Shown piece by piece: positions 1 to 5,581 of a stretch of 8,887 nt of DNA (position 1 is its first letter; every line of letters begins with the position of its first letter). Below the pieces are notes generated by a model, which saw only the letters and a list, made by a program, of their open reading frames with translations, did not search any database and was not told where the DNA came from. The position numbers and the translations under genes are program-made. Location: NCBI GenBank assembly GCA_030151865.1, contig JASLCK010000358.1, forward strand, positions 1 through 8,887. The letters run 5' to 3'. This stretch comes from Rhodospirillaceae bacterium. Its GTDB lineage: Bacteria; Pseudomonadota; Alphaproteobacteria; Rhodospirillales; Magnetospirillaceae.

Positions 1-7
1 CATGTTG

Positions 8-35
8 CCGCGAAGCCGGGAAACCGGCTTCGCGG
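8..35. terminator. Strong GAAA-loop stem-loop, possible terminator of an upstream gene
   Basis: Two perfectly complementary 12-base arms (8-19 and 24-35, starting CCGCGAAG) are separated by a GAAA tetraloop, which is a stable GNRA-type loop. Such a GC-rich hairpin usually ends transcription or protects an mRNA 3' end. No T-run follows on either strand, so it is not a textbook intrinsic terminator. It lies 49 bases before the start of the PixA-like gene. It could close a gene left of the window, or sit in the leader of the PixA-like mRNA. The structure is seen directly; the role is inferred. Confidence 0.45.
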
Positions 36-72
36 TCGCATCAAGACCCACCGCAGCATCATGCCGCCCCAT

Positions 73-78
73 GGAGGG
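73..78 (+). promoter_or_regulatory. Ribosome binding site that fixes the start of the PixA-like gene
   Basis: GGAGGG lies 6 bases before the ATG at 85. It supports that codon as the start rather than the in-frame ATG at 61, which has no purine-rich stretch in front of it. The eight extra residues from the upstream start do not resemble the family's N-terminus. Confidence 0.75.
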
Positions 79-84
79 CATCAA

Positions 85-621
85 ATGCAGACCATTCCCA
101 TTATTACGGTTTTTGATACCAACAAGCTTCTGCATGCGGGAACCAGTGACGACATCCTTCACCCCGTCAAAGCCCCGCCCGGGTCCCTTTACATGGTGGT
201 AGGAGAGAAAAGCCTGGGCGCGAGCCAGGCATCGGGCGATCTGGTCGTCGATAGCCAAGTCGGCGACGTGTTGCAATGGAGCGCCGCATCGGTATCAGGC
301 AACCGCGACGACCAAGTGGTTTTCTCGGGCTTCGAGGCTTTTGTGCCCGGGATTTTCACCCAGCCTTTGCCCAGGATTTTGCACCCCGTACATCCTGCAA
401 GCGAAGAAGACGCGGTCAAAGGATTTGGCCCCAACGCCATATCCGCCCTCTGGACAGCCGACATTATCGGGGTTGGGGCCAGTCTTTATAAATTCTCCTT
501 CATTATCCGCTATACCGACCATAACGGCGACATCGCGTTCTCTCATTATATCTGGGAAAGCGAGATGCCGACGGTCGATCCAATCATCAGCGAAACCGCT
601 TCGTCCCTCGCTGACGCCTGA
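85..621 (+). CDS. PixA/AidA-type inclusion body family protein
   Basis: This 178-residue protein matches the general pattern of the PixA/AidA family (Pfam 'Inclusion body protein'). It opens with a beta strand and the motif ITVFDT (residues 7-12). It continues with LYMVVG (35-40), VGDVLQW (59-65) and a C-terminal block with YKFSFIIRYTD (135-145) and the aromatic YIW (155-157). There is no signal peptide or membrane segment, so it should be cytosolic. Family members include PixA, which forms cytoplasmic inclusions in Xenorhabdus, and AidA, a quorum-regulated nematocidal factor in Burkholderia/Ralstonia. No enzymatic activity is established for them. The start is the ATG with a GGAGGG site; the family usually has 170-190 residues, so the gene looks complete. 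It converges on the SDR gene with a 31-bp gap and shows no clear operon partner here. Family assignment is by recalled motifs, and the function in this organism is unknown. Confidence 0.75.
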   Translation: MQTIPIITVFDTNKLLHAGTSDDILHPVKAPPGSLYMVVGEKSLGASQASGDLVVDSQVGDVLQWSAASVSGNRDDQVVFSGFEAFVPGIFTQPLPRILHPVHPASEEDAVKGFGPNAISALWTADIIGVGASLYKFSFIIRYTDHNGDIAFSHYIWESEMPTVDPIISETASSLADA

Positions 622-652
622 CCTTTGCCAGCGCCGGAACGGGCCCCTTCGC

Positions 653-1540
653 TCAGATCACCAATTGCCGCAAATCGTCCAGCAAGTTGGGGCCGGTCGG
701 TTGCCAATGCAAAAGCTGGCGGGTTTTCTGGCCCGATGCAGGCATATCCAGACCGGCAAACATCGCCAGCCAACCAAAGACTTCCGGGGCCTGATCCGGG
801 GCGATGGAACGGACCGGCAGATCAAGACGCGCCGCAATGGTTTCGACAATGGCGCGCATCGGCACCCCTTCTTCAGCGACGGCGTGATAATGGGCATTGG
901 GCGCGGCCCGTTCGACCGCCAGCCGGTACAATCGGGCGACATCCAGGCGATGGGCGGCGGGCCAACGGTTCTGCCCGTCGCCCACATAGACGCATTCGCC
1001 CCTGGCGCGGAACATGCCGATGGCCGGAGTAATCAATCCCTGGCTGAACTGATCATGGACCTGGGGCAGGCGCACCACCGAGACGTTACAGCCTTTGGCA
1101 GCCAAAGCCTGAACCGCCTCTTCGGACGCGGCGCGGGGATGCACCTCGGCGCTGATAATCGGGTTATCCTCCAGCGCCGGTTCACCCGGACGAGACAGGG
1201 CGATCGGCACGCCCGATGTCACGATCAAGGGCCGGGATGTGCCGATCAGCCCCTCCCCCAGCGCGGTGATGATGGCGCGGTCTTCTTCGCAATTGGCCTT
1301 GAAGCGGGAAAAATCGTGATTGAAGGCCAGATGGATCACCCCGTCGGAACCGGCAGCCGCAGCTTTAAGGCCCGGCAAATCGGCCAGAGAGCCCAGGCAA
1401 ACCTCGGCCCCTGCCGCGCTCAAGGCTTCGGCCTTTTCCTTGGAACGACTGAGCCCCACCACCTGATGCCCTGCCGCAAGCAGGTCCTTGACGACGGCGG
1501 AACCGATATTGCCGGTCGCCCCGGTCACGAAAATACGCAT
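653..1540 (-). CDS. Atypical extended SDR, NAD(P)-dependent epimerase/dehydratase-like oxidoreductase
   Basis: The 295-residue protein begins with a Rossmann strand and the dinucleotide motif GATGNIG (residues 7-13), as in extended and atypical SDRs. Conserved family landmarks follow: SR after the second strand (31-32), VTSGV (107-111), NRWPAAHRLDVARL (191-204) and a C-terminal WQPTGP (279-284). The catalytic YxxxK is absent. HPRAASEEAV (134-143) occupies the expected place, as in several atypical SDR groups. It therefore probably binds NAD(P)(H), but its reaction cannot be stated. The ATG at 1540 is preferred over the longer frame from 1573: AGGAG (1550-1554) lies 9 bases upstream, and the protein then opens directly with the first Rossmann strand. 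It is divergent from the XRE regulator, which probably controls it. SDR genes beside MmyB-type regulators are a recurrent arrangement. Confidence 0.85.
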   Translation of the reverse strand: MRIFVTGATGNIGSAVVKDLLAAGHQVVGLSRSKEKAEALSAAGAEVCLGSLADLPGLKAAAAGSDGVIHLAFNHDFSRFKANCEEDRAIITALGEGLIGTSRPLIVTSGVPIALSRPGEPALEDNPIISAEVHPRAASEEAVQALAAKGCNVSVVRLPQVHDQFSQGLITPAIGMFRARGECVYVGDGQNRWPAAHRLDVARLYRLAVERAAPNAHYHAVAEEGVPMRAIVETIAARLDLPVRSIAPDQAPEVFGWLAMFAGLDMPASGQKTRQLLHWQPTGPNLLDDLRQLVI

Positions 1541-1622
1541 GACATTTGTCTCCTGATTACCGTTGGAAACCAATGTCGGGCACCCTGTTATCCTGGTAAA
1601 GTAGTGACCTTATCATATTAAA
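1541..1622. promoter_or_regulatory. Shared divergent promoter region of the SDR and XRE-regulator genes
   Basis: This 82-bp gap must hold promoters for both divergent genes. On the plus strand TATCAT (1611-1616, five of six matches to TATAAT) lies six bases before the regulator's ATG, so transcription could begin at or next to the start codon. A second, weaker plus-strand candidate is TTGGAA (1563-1568) and TGTTAT (1586-1591) with 17-bp spacing. The SDR ribosome binding site AGGAG is at 1550-1554 on the minus strand. I could not assign a convincing minus-strand -35/-10 pair. Promoter calls are by inspection only. Confidence 0.55.
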
Positions 1623-1636
1623 ATGGATACCAGGAT
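1590..1636. promoter_or_regulatory. 9-bp perfect inverted repeat around the XRE regulator start, candidate operator
   Basis: ATCCTGGTA (1590-1598) and its exact reverse complement TACCAGGAT (1628-1636) are separated by 29 bases. They bracket the putative -10 box and the start codon of the XRE regulator; the right arm lies inside codons 2-5. Repressor bound at both arms could cover the regulator's promoter and start while also facing the divergent SDR promoter. The repeat is seen directly; its use as an operator is inferred. Confidence 0.4.
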
Positions 1637-2459
1637 GCCGGGGAACGCCAACCTGCTGGGGGCTTTTCTGAAAGACCGCCGAGCCAAGCTTGATCCGCTG
1701 GCCCTTGGCTTTCCTGCTGGGCGACGGCGCACGCCCGGTCTGCGCCGGGAAGAGGTAGCGGCACGCGCCAATATCAGCCCGACTTGGTACACTTGGCTGG
1801 AACAGGGACGCGGTGGGGCCCCATCCGCCGATGTCCTGGATCGCGTCGCCCGCGCCCTGATGCTGACCGATCTGGAACGGGAACATCTGTTTCTGCTGGG
1901 CTTGGGACGCACCCCGGATGTCCAATACCGCAAAAACGATGGCGTGACCCCCCGCTTGCAACGCGTCCTGGATGCCTTGGCCCCCTGCCCCGCCCTGATC
2001 AGAACCGCAACCTGGGATGTGGTCGCCTGGAACAACGCCGCCACGGCGGTTTTGCTGGATTACGCCGCGATGGCACCTGATCAGCGCAACATCCTGCGTT
2101 TTTTCTTTCTCGATCCACGCGCCCGCACGGCGCAATTCGATTGGGACAGCATGGCGCGTTTTGTATTGGGCACGTTTCGGGTCGAGACCACCCGCGCCGG
2201 GGCAACAGCCGAAGTCAGCCCCCTGATCGAGGATCTGTGCCGCAAAAGCCCGGAATTTCGCGCCATGTGGGAAGACAACGATCTGCCCCAGCCCCATCCC
2301 GACGGGGTCAAGCAAATGCATCACCCCGACCTGGGCGTCTTGACCTTCGAGGTCTCTGCCTTTGCCGTCGATGGCCGCCCCGATTTAAGTCTGGTGATCT
2401 ATAACCCGACCAATCCCAAAGACGCCCAGCGGATCAGCGAACTGATCGGGGCACTTTGA
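1623..2459 (+). CDS. XRE-family regulator with MmyB-like ligand-binding domain
   Basis: This is a 278-residue cytosolic one-component regulator. An N-terminal helix-turn-helix (about residues 10-95) carries the hallmark sequence RRTPGLRREEVAARANISP (35-53), followed by TWYTWLEQGR (54-63). Residues about 110-270 match the MmyB-like (PAS-like) ligand-binding domain: the WDVVAWNNAA segment (131-140), FFFLDPRAR (160-168) and a terminal VIYNP (258-262). Known members bind small hydrophobic ligands and often adjoin SDR genes, so it probably represses the divergent SDR and itself. The ATG at 1623 has no Shine-Dalgarno sequence but has a -10-like box six bases upstream, which suggests leaderless translation. 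An alternative ATG at 1635 would remove four residues; only an AGG directly abuts it. The stop overlaps the MFS gene's end by 26 bp, tail to tail. Family confidence is high; target and ligand are inferred. Confidence 0.9.
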   Translation: MDTRMPGNANLLGAFLKDRRAKLDPLALGFPAGRRRTPGLRREEVAARANISPTWYTWLEQGRGGAPSADVLDRVARALMLTDLEREHLFLLGLGRTPDVQYRKNDGVTPRLQRVLDALAPCPALIRTATWDVVAWNNAATAVLLDYAAMAPDQRNILRFFFLDPRARTAQFDWDSMARFVLGTFRVETTRAGATAEVSPLIEDLCRKSPEFRAMWEDNDLPQPHPDGVKQMHHPDLGVLTFEVSAFAVDGRPDLSLVIYNPTNPKDAQRISELIGAL

Positions 2460-3657
2460 TCATATACAGCAAAGCCACCCCAGCCGCGGCAAAGCCCGAT
2501 GCGGCACCGACCGCCAGGGACCAGCGGGGACCAAAGCTGTCGGCCACCCAACCGACAAAGGGCGAACCGATGGGCGTGCAGCCCAAGGCAACGGCGATCC
2601 GAATGGCCATGACCCGTCCCCGCATGGCGGGCTCGGCCGACAATTGCATGACGCTGTTGGTGGCGGTGGCAAAGGTCAATGCCGCGATCCCGATCACCAC
2701 CAGCGATCCGGCAAAGCTCCAATAACCGGGGGCGACCGCCGCCATTATGCAGCCGACGCCAAAGATCATTACCCCGGACAGCAAGGTCCGAAACCCAGGG
2801 GTGGAACGACTGGCGGCCAGCAACGAGCCCGCGATGGTTCCTGCCGCCATACAGGACGACAACAGCCCGAATCCCCTGGCATCGGTCTGAAACACCCGAA
2901 CCGCCATGGTCGAAATAAAGATCGGGAAATTAAGACCAAAGGTGCCGATCAAAAACAGCATGATCAGCATGGCCCGCAGATCGGCACGGCCCCAAACATA
3001 AGCCAATCCCTGAACAAAACTGCCCTTAGCCTGCCCGGCCCGCGCCTTGGGATAAAGCTGGTGGAGACGCATCCACCGCAACGACGTCACCACGGCAAAG
3101 AAAGACAACCCGTTCAAGACAAAGGCCCAACCGGTTCCGATCGAAGCAATCAGCAAACCCGCCACGGCCGGTCCAATCATCCGTCCCGCATTGAAAGAGG
3201 TGGAATTCAAGGCCACGGCATTGGACAGATTGGTCTGATCCACCAGTTCGCCGACAAAGGTTTGCCGCGCCGGGGCGTCAAAGGCCGCTGCACAACCAAA
3301 CAGAAAGGCCAGGACATAAACCTGGGTCAGGGTGATTTCCCCGCTCACCGTCAACACCCCCAGCAACAAAGCCAGGCCACCCATGATGGTCTGGGTCAGC
3401 ATCAGCAAGCGGCGTTGATCGAAATGGTCGGCAGCATACCCCGTCCACGGCAGTAGCAGGATTTGCGGACCGAATTGCAACCCCATAACAATACCAACCG
3501 CCTGGGCGTTATGGGCCGTCAGTTGCGTCAGAACCAGCCAGTCCTGGGCAGCCCGCTGCATCCAGGTGCCAATGTTGGACACCAGCGCTCCTGCGGCCCA
3601 AATCCGGTAATTGACCACCTGAAGCGAACGAAACAGGGAAAGAGTGGTGATGGACAT
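2434..3657 (-). CDS. MFS transporter, EntS/MFS_3-like exporter
   Basis: This 407-residue inner-membrane protein has about 12 hydrophobic segments in two halves joined by a hydrophilic linker (about residues 196-215, rich in R, K and Q). It carries the MFS motif A region GYAADHFDQRR (73-83), the FDAPARQTF segment (126-134) typical of the MFS_3/EntS group, a second-half RGRVMA motif (346-351), and GWVADSFGPRW (369-379). This group exports small molecules such as siderophores, drugs or antibiotics by proton antiport. The substrate cannot be read from the sequence. It is the third gene of a marR-membrane protein-MFS operon: its ATG lies 6 bp after the previous stop, with only a weak ribosome binding site, which suggests coupled translation. 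Regulation is probably by the MarR repressor encoded first in the operon. Length is normal for the family. Confidence 0.88.
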   Translation of the reverse strand: MSITTLSLFRSLQVVNYRIWAAGALVSNIGTWMQRAAQDWLVLTQLTAHNAQAVGIVMGLQFGPQILLLPWTGYAADHFDQRRLLMLTQTIMGGLALLLGVLTVSGEITLTQVYVLAFLFGCAAAFDAPARQTFVGELVDQTNLSNAVALNSTSFNAGRMIGPAVAGLLIASIGTGWAFVLNGLSFFAVVTSLRWMRLHQLYPKARAGQAKGSFVQGLAYVWGRADLRAMLIMLFLIGTFGLNFPIFISTMAVRVFQTDARGFGLLSSCMAAGTIAGSLLAASRSTPGFRTLLSGVMIFGVGCIMAAVAPGYWSFAGSLVVIGIAALTFATATNSVMQLSAEPAMRGRVMAIRIAVALGCTPIGSPFVGWVADSFGPRWSLAVGAASGFAAAGVALLYMIKVPRSVR

Positions 3658-3663
3658 GGGGAT

Positions 3664-3987
3664 TTAAGGCCTGTTGCCACCATTGAAACGACCGAAATGA
3701 TGGGCCATCGCCAGACAGAGCAAGGCCGCGCCCAGTCCGAAAGTGGCGGCATCGGCCGCGTTGCGAAGATGGAAATCCCCCACCTGAAACAACAACAGAT
3801 ACGCACCGATCAAATTGGCCAGACCCCATAAGGCATTAATCATGGACGAAGATTGGCCTTGTCCGCGCGGGCGGGCAAATGGGGTTTGAAAAGGGCGCCC
3901 CATCAGACCGCTGACCAGATGGGGAACGGCATTGGCGGCAAAGGCACCGCCAAAGAACAGACTGAAAAAACCGGCACCGGGCATCAT
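3664..3987 (-). CDS. Small conserved-type membrane protein in the marR-MFS operon
   Basis: This 107-residue protein has three likely membrane segments (about residues 6-25, 48-68 and 80-97). Between the first and second lies a conserved-looking stretch, VPHLVSGLMGRPFQTPFARP (21-40), and the C-terminus reads HHFGRFNGG (97-105). It resembles a family of small uncharacterised bacterial membrane proteins with the pattern A-N-A-(I/V)-P-H. I know of no assigned function. The ATG at 3987 is favoured: AAAAGGA lies 6 bases upstream, and the protein then starts at the first membrane segment. A GTG at 4029 in the same frame also has GAGG 6 bases upstream, and sits one base after the marR stop, so a version 14 residues longer is possible. 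It is co-transcribed with marR and the MFS exporter. It may assist the exporter, but that is only inferred from position. Confidence 0.75.
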   Translation of the reverse strand: MMPGAGFFSLFFGGAFAANAVPHLVSGLMGRPFQTPFARPRGQGQSSSMINALWGLANLIGAYLLLFQVGDFHLRNAADAATFGLGAALLCLAMAHHFGRFNGGNRP

Positions 3988-4030
3988 GGACTGTCCTTTT
4001 ACAAGCAGTTCCGCCCGCCGGGAAATCACG

Positions 4031-4483
4031 TCAATCCTCGGTCAGGCGCTTCAACAAGGCTATGGCATCAGCCACCCGTTCCTGTTCGGGGCCGCTGAGC
4101 TTGGTTTCAATCGCCCGACACAGCCAATCCTGACGGGCGGCACGGCCTTCAGCAATTCGGATGCGACAGGCATCGGTCAATGACAACAGAACCTTGCGCC
4201 CATCATGGGGGTCGGGGGCTCCGGTGATCAGCCCGCCCTGTTCCAAGGCGGTAATCACCGCCCCCATGGATTGCGGGCGCATTCCCTCGGCCCGCGCCAA
4301 TTGCGACAAGGTGGCGGGACCGTCTTGTTCCAGACGCAGCAACACCGAAACCTGCGACGGGGTCAAAGCGTCGTGTCCGGTTTCCTCGCGCAGGCGACGT
4401 TTCAGCTTACCCACCAGCCCCCGCAAATCGGCAGCCAAAGCCCAGGCCAGGGCAGAATGGGAAGAAGATGGCGGCATCGTCAT
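4031..4483 (-). CDS. MarR-family transcriptional regulator
   Basis: This 150-residue winged-helix regulator has an N-terminal dimerisation helix (about residues 10-35), then TPSQVSVLLRL (41-51). The DNA-recognition region is TLSQLARAEGMRPQSMGAVI (58-77), and the wing has the typical DPHDGRKVLLSLT (91-103). C-terminal helices complete the dimer interface. MarR proteins bind palindromes as dimers and release DNA on binding phenolic or other small ligands. It is the first gene of an operon with a small membrane protein and an MFS exporter, a classic self-repressed efflux arrangement, and a strong palindrome sits just upstream. The start is uncertain among TTG 4489, ATG 4483 and ATG 4477. ATG 4483 was chosen, with a weak AGG 9 bases upstream. 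The family call is firm; the inducer is unknown. Confidence 0.88.
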   Translation of the reverse strand: MTMPPSSSHSALAWALAADLRGLVGKLKRRLREETGHDALTPSQVSVLLRLEQDGPATLSQLARAEGMRPQSMGAVITALEQGGLITGAPDPHDGRKVLLSLTDACRIRIAEGRAARQDWLCRAIETKLSGPEQERVADAIALLKRLTED

Positions 4484-4509
4484 ATCCAATGACCTATCAC
4501 TTATGGAGA

Positions 4510-4542
4510 TTATCTGTAAAGATAAACTTATCAGTTTATCTT
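4510..4542. promoter_or_regulatory. Candidate MarR operator: 24-bp perfect palindrome plus an extra half-site
   Basis: AAGATAAACT (4519-4528) and AGTTTATCTT (4533-4542) are exact reverse complements separated by four bases (TATC), giving 10-bp arms. A further TTATCT at 4510-4515 forms a second, overlapping inverted repeat with AGATAA at 4520-4525. On the minus strand a -10-like GATAAT (4509-4514) lies inside this array, about 26 bases before the marR start. Bound repressor would block RNA polymerase. Size and symmetry fit MarR-family operators. The stem is nearly all A/T and lacks a following T-run in either direction, so a terminator for the upstream araC gene is unlikely. Confidence 0.7.
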
Positions 4543-4554
4543 AATAAATTTACC

Positions 4555-5481
4555 CTATGCGCTTTCTGGAAGCACGGTTTTCTCGCGGAAATGACGGGGA
4601 GACAAACCGACTACGCGCTTAAAAGCATTGCTGAAAGCGCTTTCCGAGGCATAGCCCAAGGCTTCAGACAATTCCGTCAGGGGCGTGTTGTCGCGGCTCA
4701 AAGCCCGCTTAGCCAGACGCATCCGCCAATCCGTCAGAAACCCCAAAGGCGCTATTCCCGCCGCCGCCTTGAAGTGCTCGGTAAAGCTGGTGCGGGACAT
4801 GCCCGCCAGCTTGGACAGGTCCTCCAGACGCCAGTCATGTCCAGGATTCTTTTGCATGGCCTGCAAAACGATGGCCAGACGAGGATCGCGTAAAAGCCGC
4901 AGCCAGCCTTCGGGAATATGGCTGGCGGTTTCCAAATGGCGGCGCAGTATCTGCAGCAACAGCAACTGACCCAATTGAATCGCCGCAAGGCCAGCCCCCG
5001 GCTGTTCTTCCATCCGCTCGCGCACCAGACGCCGCAAGACCCAATGCAGGTCAGCCGCCGCCCCATCACTGGCGGAAATATGGATCAGCGGCGGCAAAAT
5101 CTCGGTCAGCAAAGACGCATTGTGGGGATCCAGTTCGACATGGCCGCACAACAGCACCAAATCCCGCGTCTGACCGATTGCCCCGCTTTTATCCCCGCGC
5201 CTGAACAGGCTCAGCGCCTCCACCGGGGGCAGACTGGGATCGCTGGTCAAAACGAAGGGAGCCGCTGCCGCCAGCAGGAAGACATCCCCCTGCCGCAACC
5301 TCAGACGCTCGCCTCCCCTCTCGGGGATGAGCCAGCATTCACCTGTCGTCACACCAAAGAACTTGATTTGCGACGGTGGCGGAAAACGGACAGACCAAGC
5401 GCCGCCCGCCGATAACTCGCCCGAAATCACCGATTGAGCATCGACCAGTCCCAGAATGTTCGATAAAGGATCGCTTTGCAT
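4555..5481 (-). CDS. AraC-family regulator with N-terminal cupin domain
   Basis: This 308-residue protein opens with DPLSNILGLV (4-13), and residues about 2-190 match the AraC cupin (cupin_6) ligand-sensing domain: WSVRFP (29-34), a GECWL strand (47-51) and RQGDVFLL (63-70). Residues about 210-300 form the double helix-turn-helix. Helix-turn-helix one is near LEDLSKLAGMSRTSFTEHFK (219-238); helix-turn-helix two is near LTELSEALGYASESAFSNAF (268-287), followed by the signature GLSPRHFR (292-299). The ATG at 5481 is chosen because related proteins begin just before this DPLS segment. An in-frame ATG at 5520 would add 13 residues, and neither start has a good ribosome binding site. It is divergent from the classical SDR gene at 5582, its likely target; cupin-AraC proteins commonly activate neighbouring oxidoreductases. 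Its stop is 71 bp upstream of marR on the same strand, without an obvious terminator. Confidence 0.88.
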   Translation of the reverse strand: MQSDPLSNILGLVDAQSVISGELSAGGAWSVRFPPPSQIKFFGVTTGECWLIPERGGERLRLRQGDVFLLAAAAPFVLTSDPSLPPVEALSLFRRGDKSGAIGQTRDLVLLCGHVELDPHNASLLTEILPPLIHISASDGAAADLHWVLRRLVRERMEEQPGAGLAAIQLGQLLLLQILRRHLETASHIPEGWLRLLRDPRLAIVLQAMQKNPGHDWRLEDLSKLAGMSRTSFTEHFKAAAGIAPLGFLTDWRMRLAKRALSRDNTPLTELSEALGYASESAFSNAFKRVVGLSPRHFREKTVLPESA

Positions 5482-5581
5482 TGCCGTATTTTCACGCATG
5501 AAATGCGGATGCACAAGCATTCTAAGACCGTCAGGCTCCGCCTATCCTTGTCGTCATTCAACTTTGTCAGGAGCCTTTTCC
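5482..5581. promoter_or_regulatory. Divergent control region between araC-type and SDR genes with GCAT/ATGC palindromes
   Basis: This 100-bp gap contains CGCAT-GAA-ATGCG (5495-5507, 5-bp arms). Next to it is ATGC-ACAA-GCAT (5509-5520, 4-bp arms), so four half-sites fall within 26 bases. CAGGAG (5568-5573) lies 8 bases before the SDR ATG and fixes its start at 5582. TATCCT (5543-5548) is a weak -10 candidate for the SDR gene. If the AraC protein starts at 5520 instead of 5481, the palindromes would be coding. The repeats are seen directly; AraC binding is inferred. Confidence 0.4.

Noticed and set aside
622..652. Possible terminator in the 31-bp gap between the PixA-like and SDR genes
   Set aside because: Only a short GGGCCCC self-complementary patch is visible, with no extended stem or T-run.
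1563..1573. TTGG-AAA-CCAA mini-palindrome in the SDR-XRE gap
   Set aside because: Four-base arms are expected by chance at this length. It is noted only as overlapping a weak alternative -35 box.
341..1621. Long plus-strand open frame of 426 codons antisense to the SDR gene
   Set aside because: Its translation is low-complexity and rich in Arg, Gln, Gly and Pro with no recognisable domain. The minus-strand frame has a clear SDR fold and ribosome binding site. It is an antisense shadow of GC-rich coding DNA.
1557..2324. Minus-strand open frame of 255 codons antisense to the XRE regulator
   Set aside because: It has no domain or ribosome binding site, and the plus strand carries an unmistakable XRE/MmyB protein.
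2644..3456. Plus-strand open frame of 270 codons antisense to the MFS gene
   Set aside because: It is very rich in Gln, Arg, Gly and His, the expected antisense of a hydrophobic membrane protein. No start signal is seen.
4519..4542. The AT-rich palindrome as a terminator for the araC gene
   Set aside because: The arms contain only two G/C pairs each and no T-run follows in the direction of transcription. Position and symmetry fit a MarR operator better.
5456..5581. N-terminal extension of the classical SDR to an ATG at 5456
   Set aside because: It would overlap the araC gene and its control region. The ATG at 5582 has CAGGAG 8 bases upstream and fits the family N-terminus.
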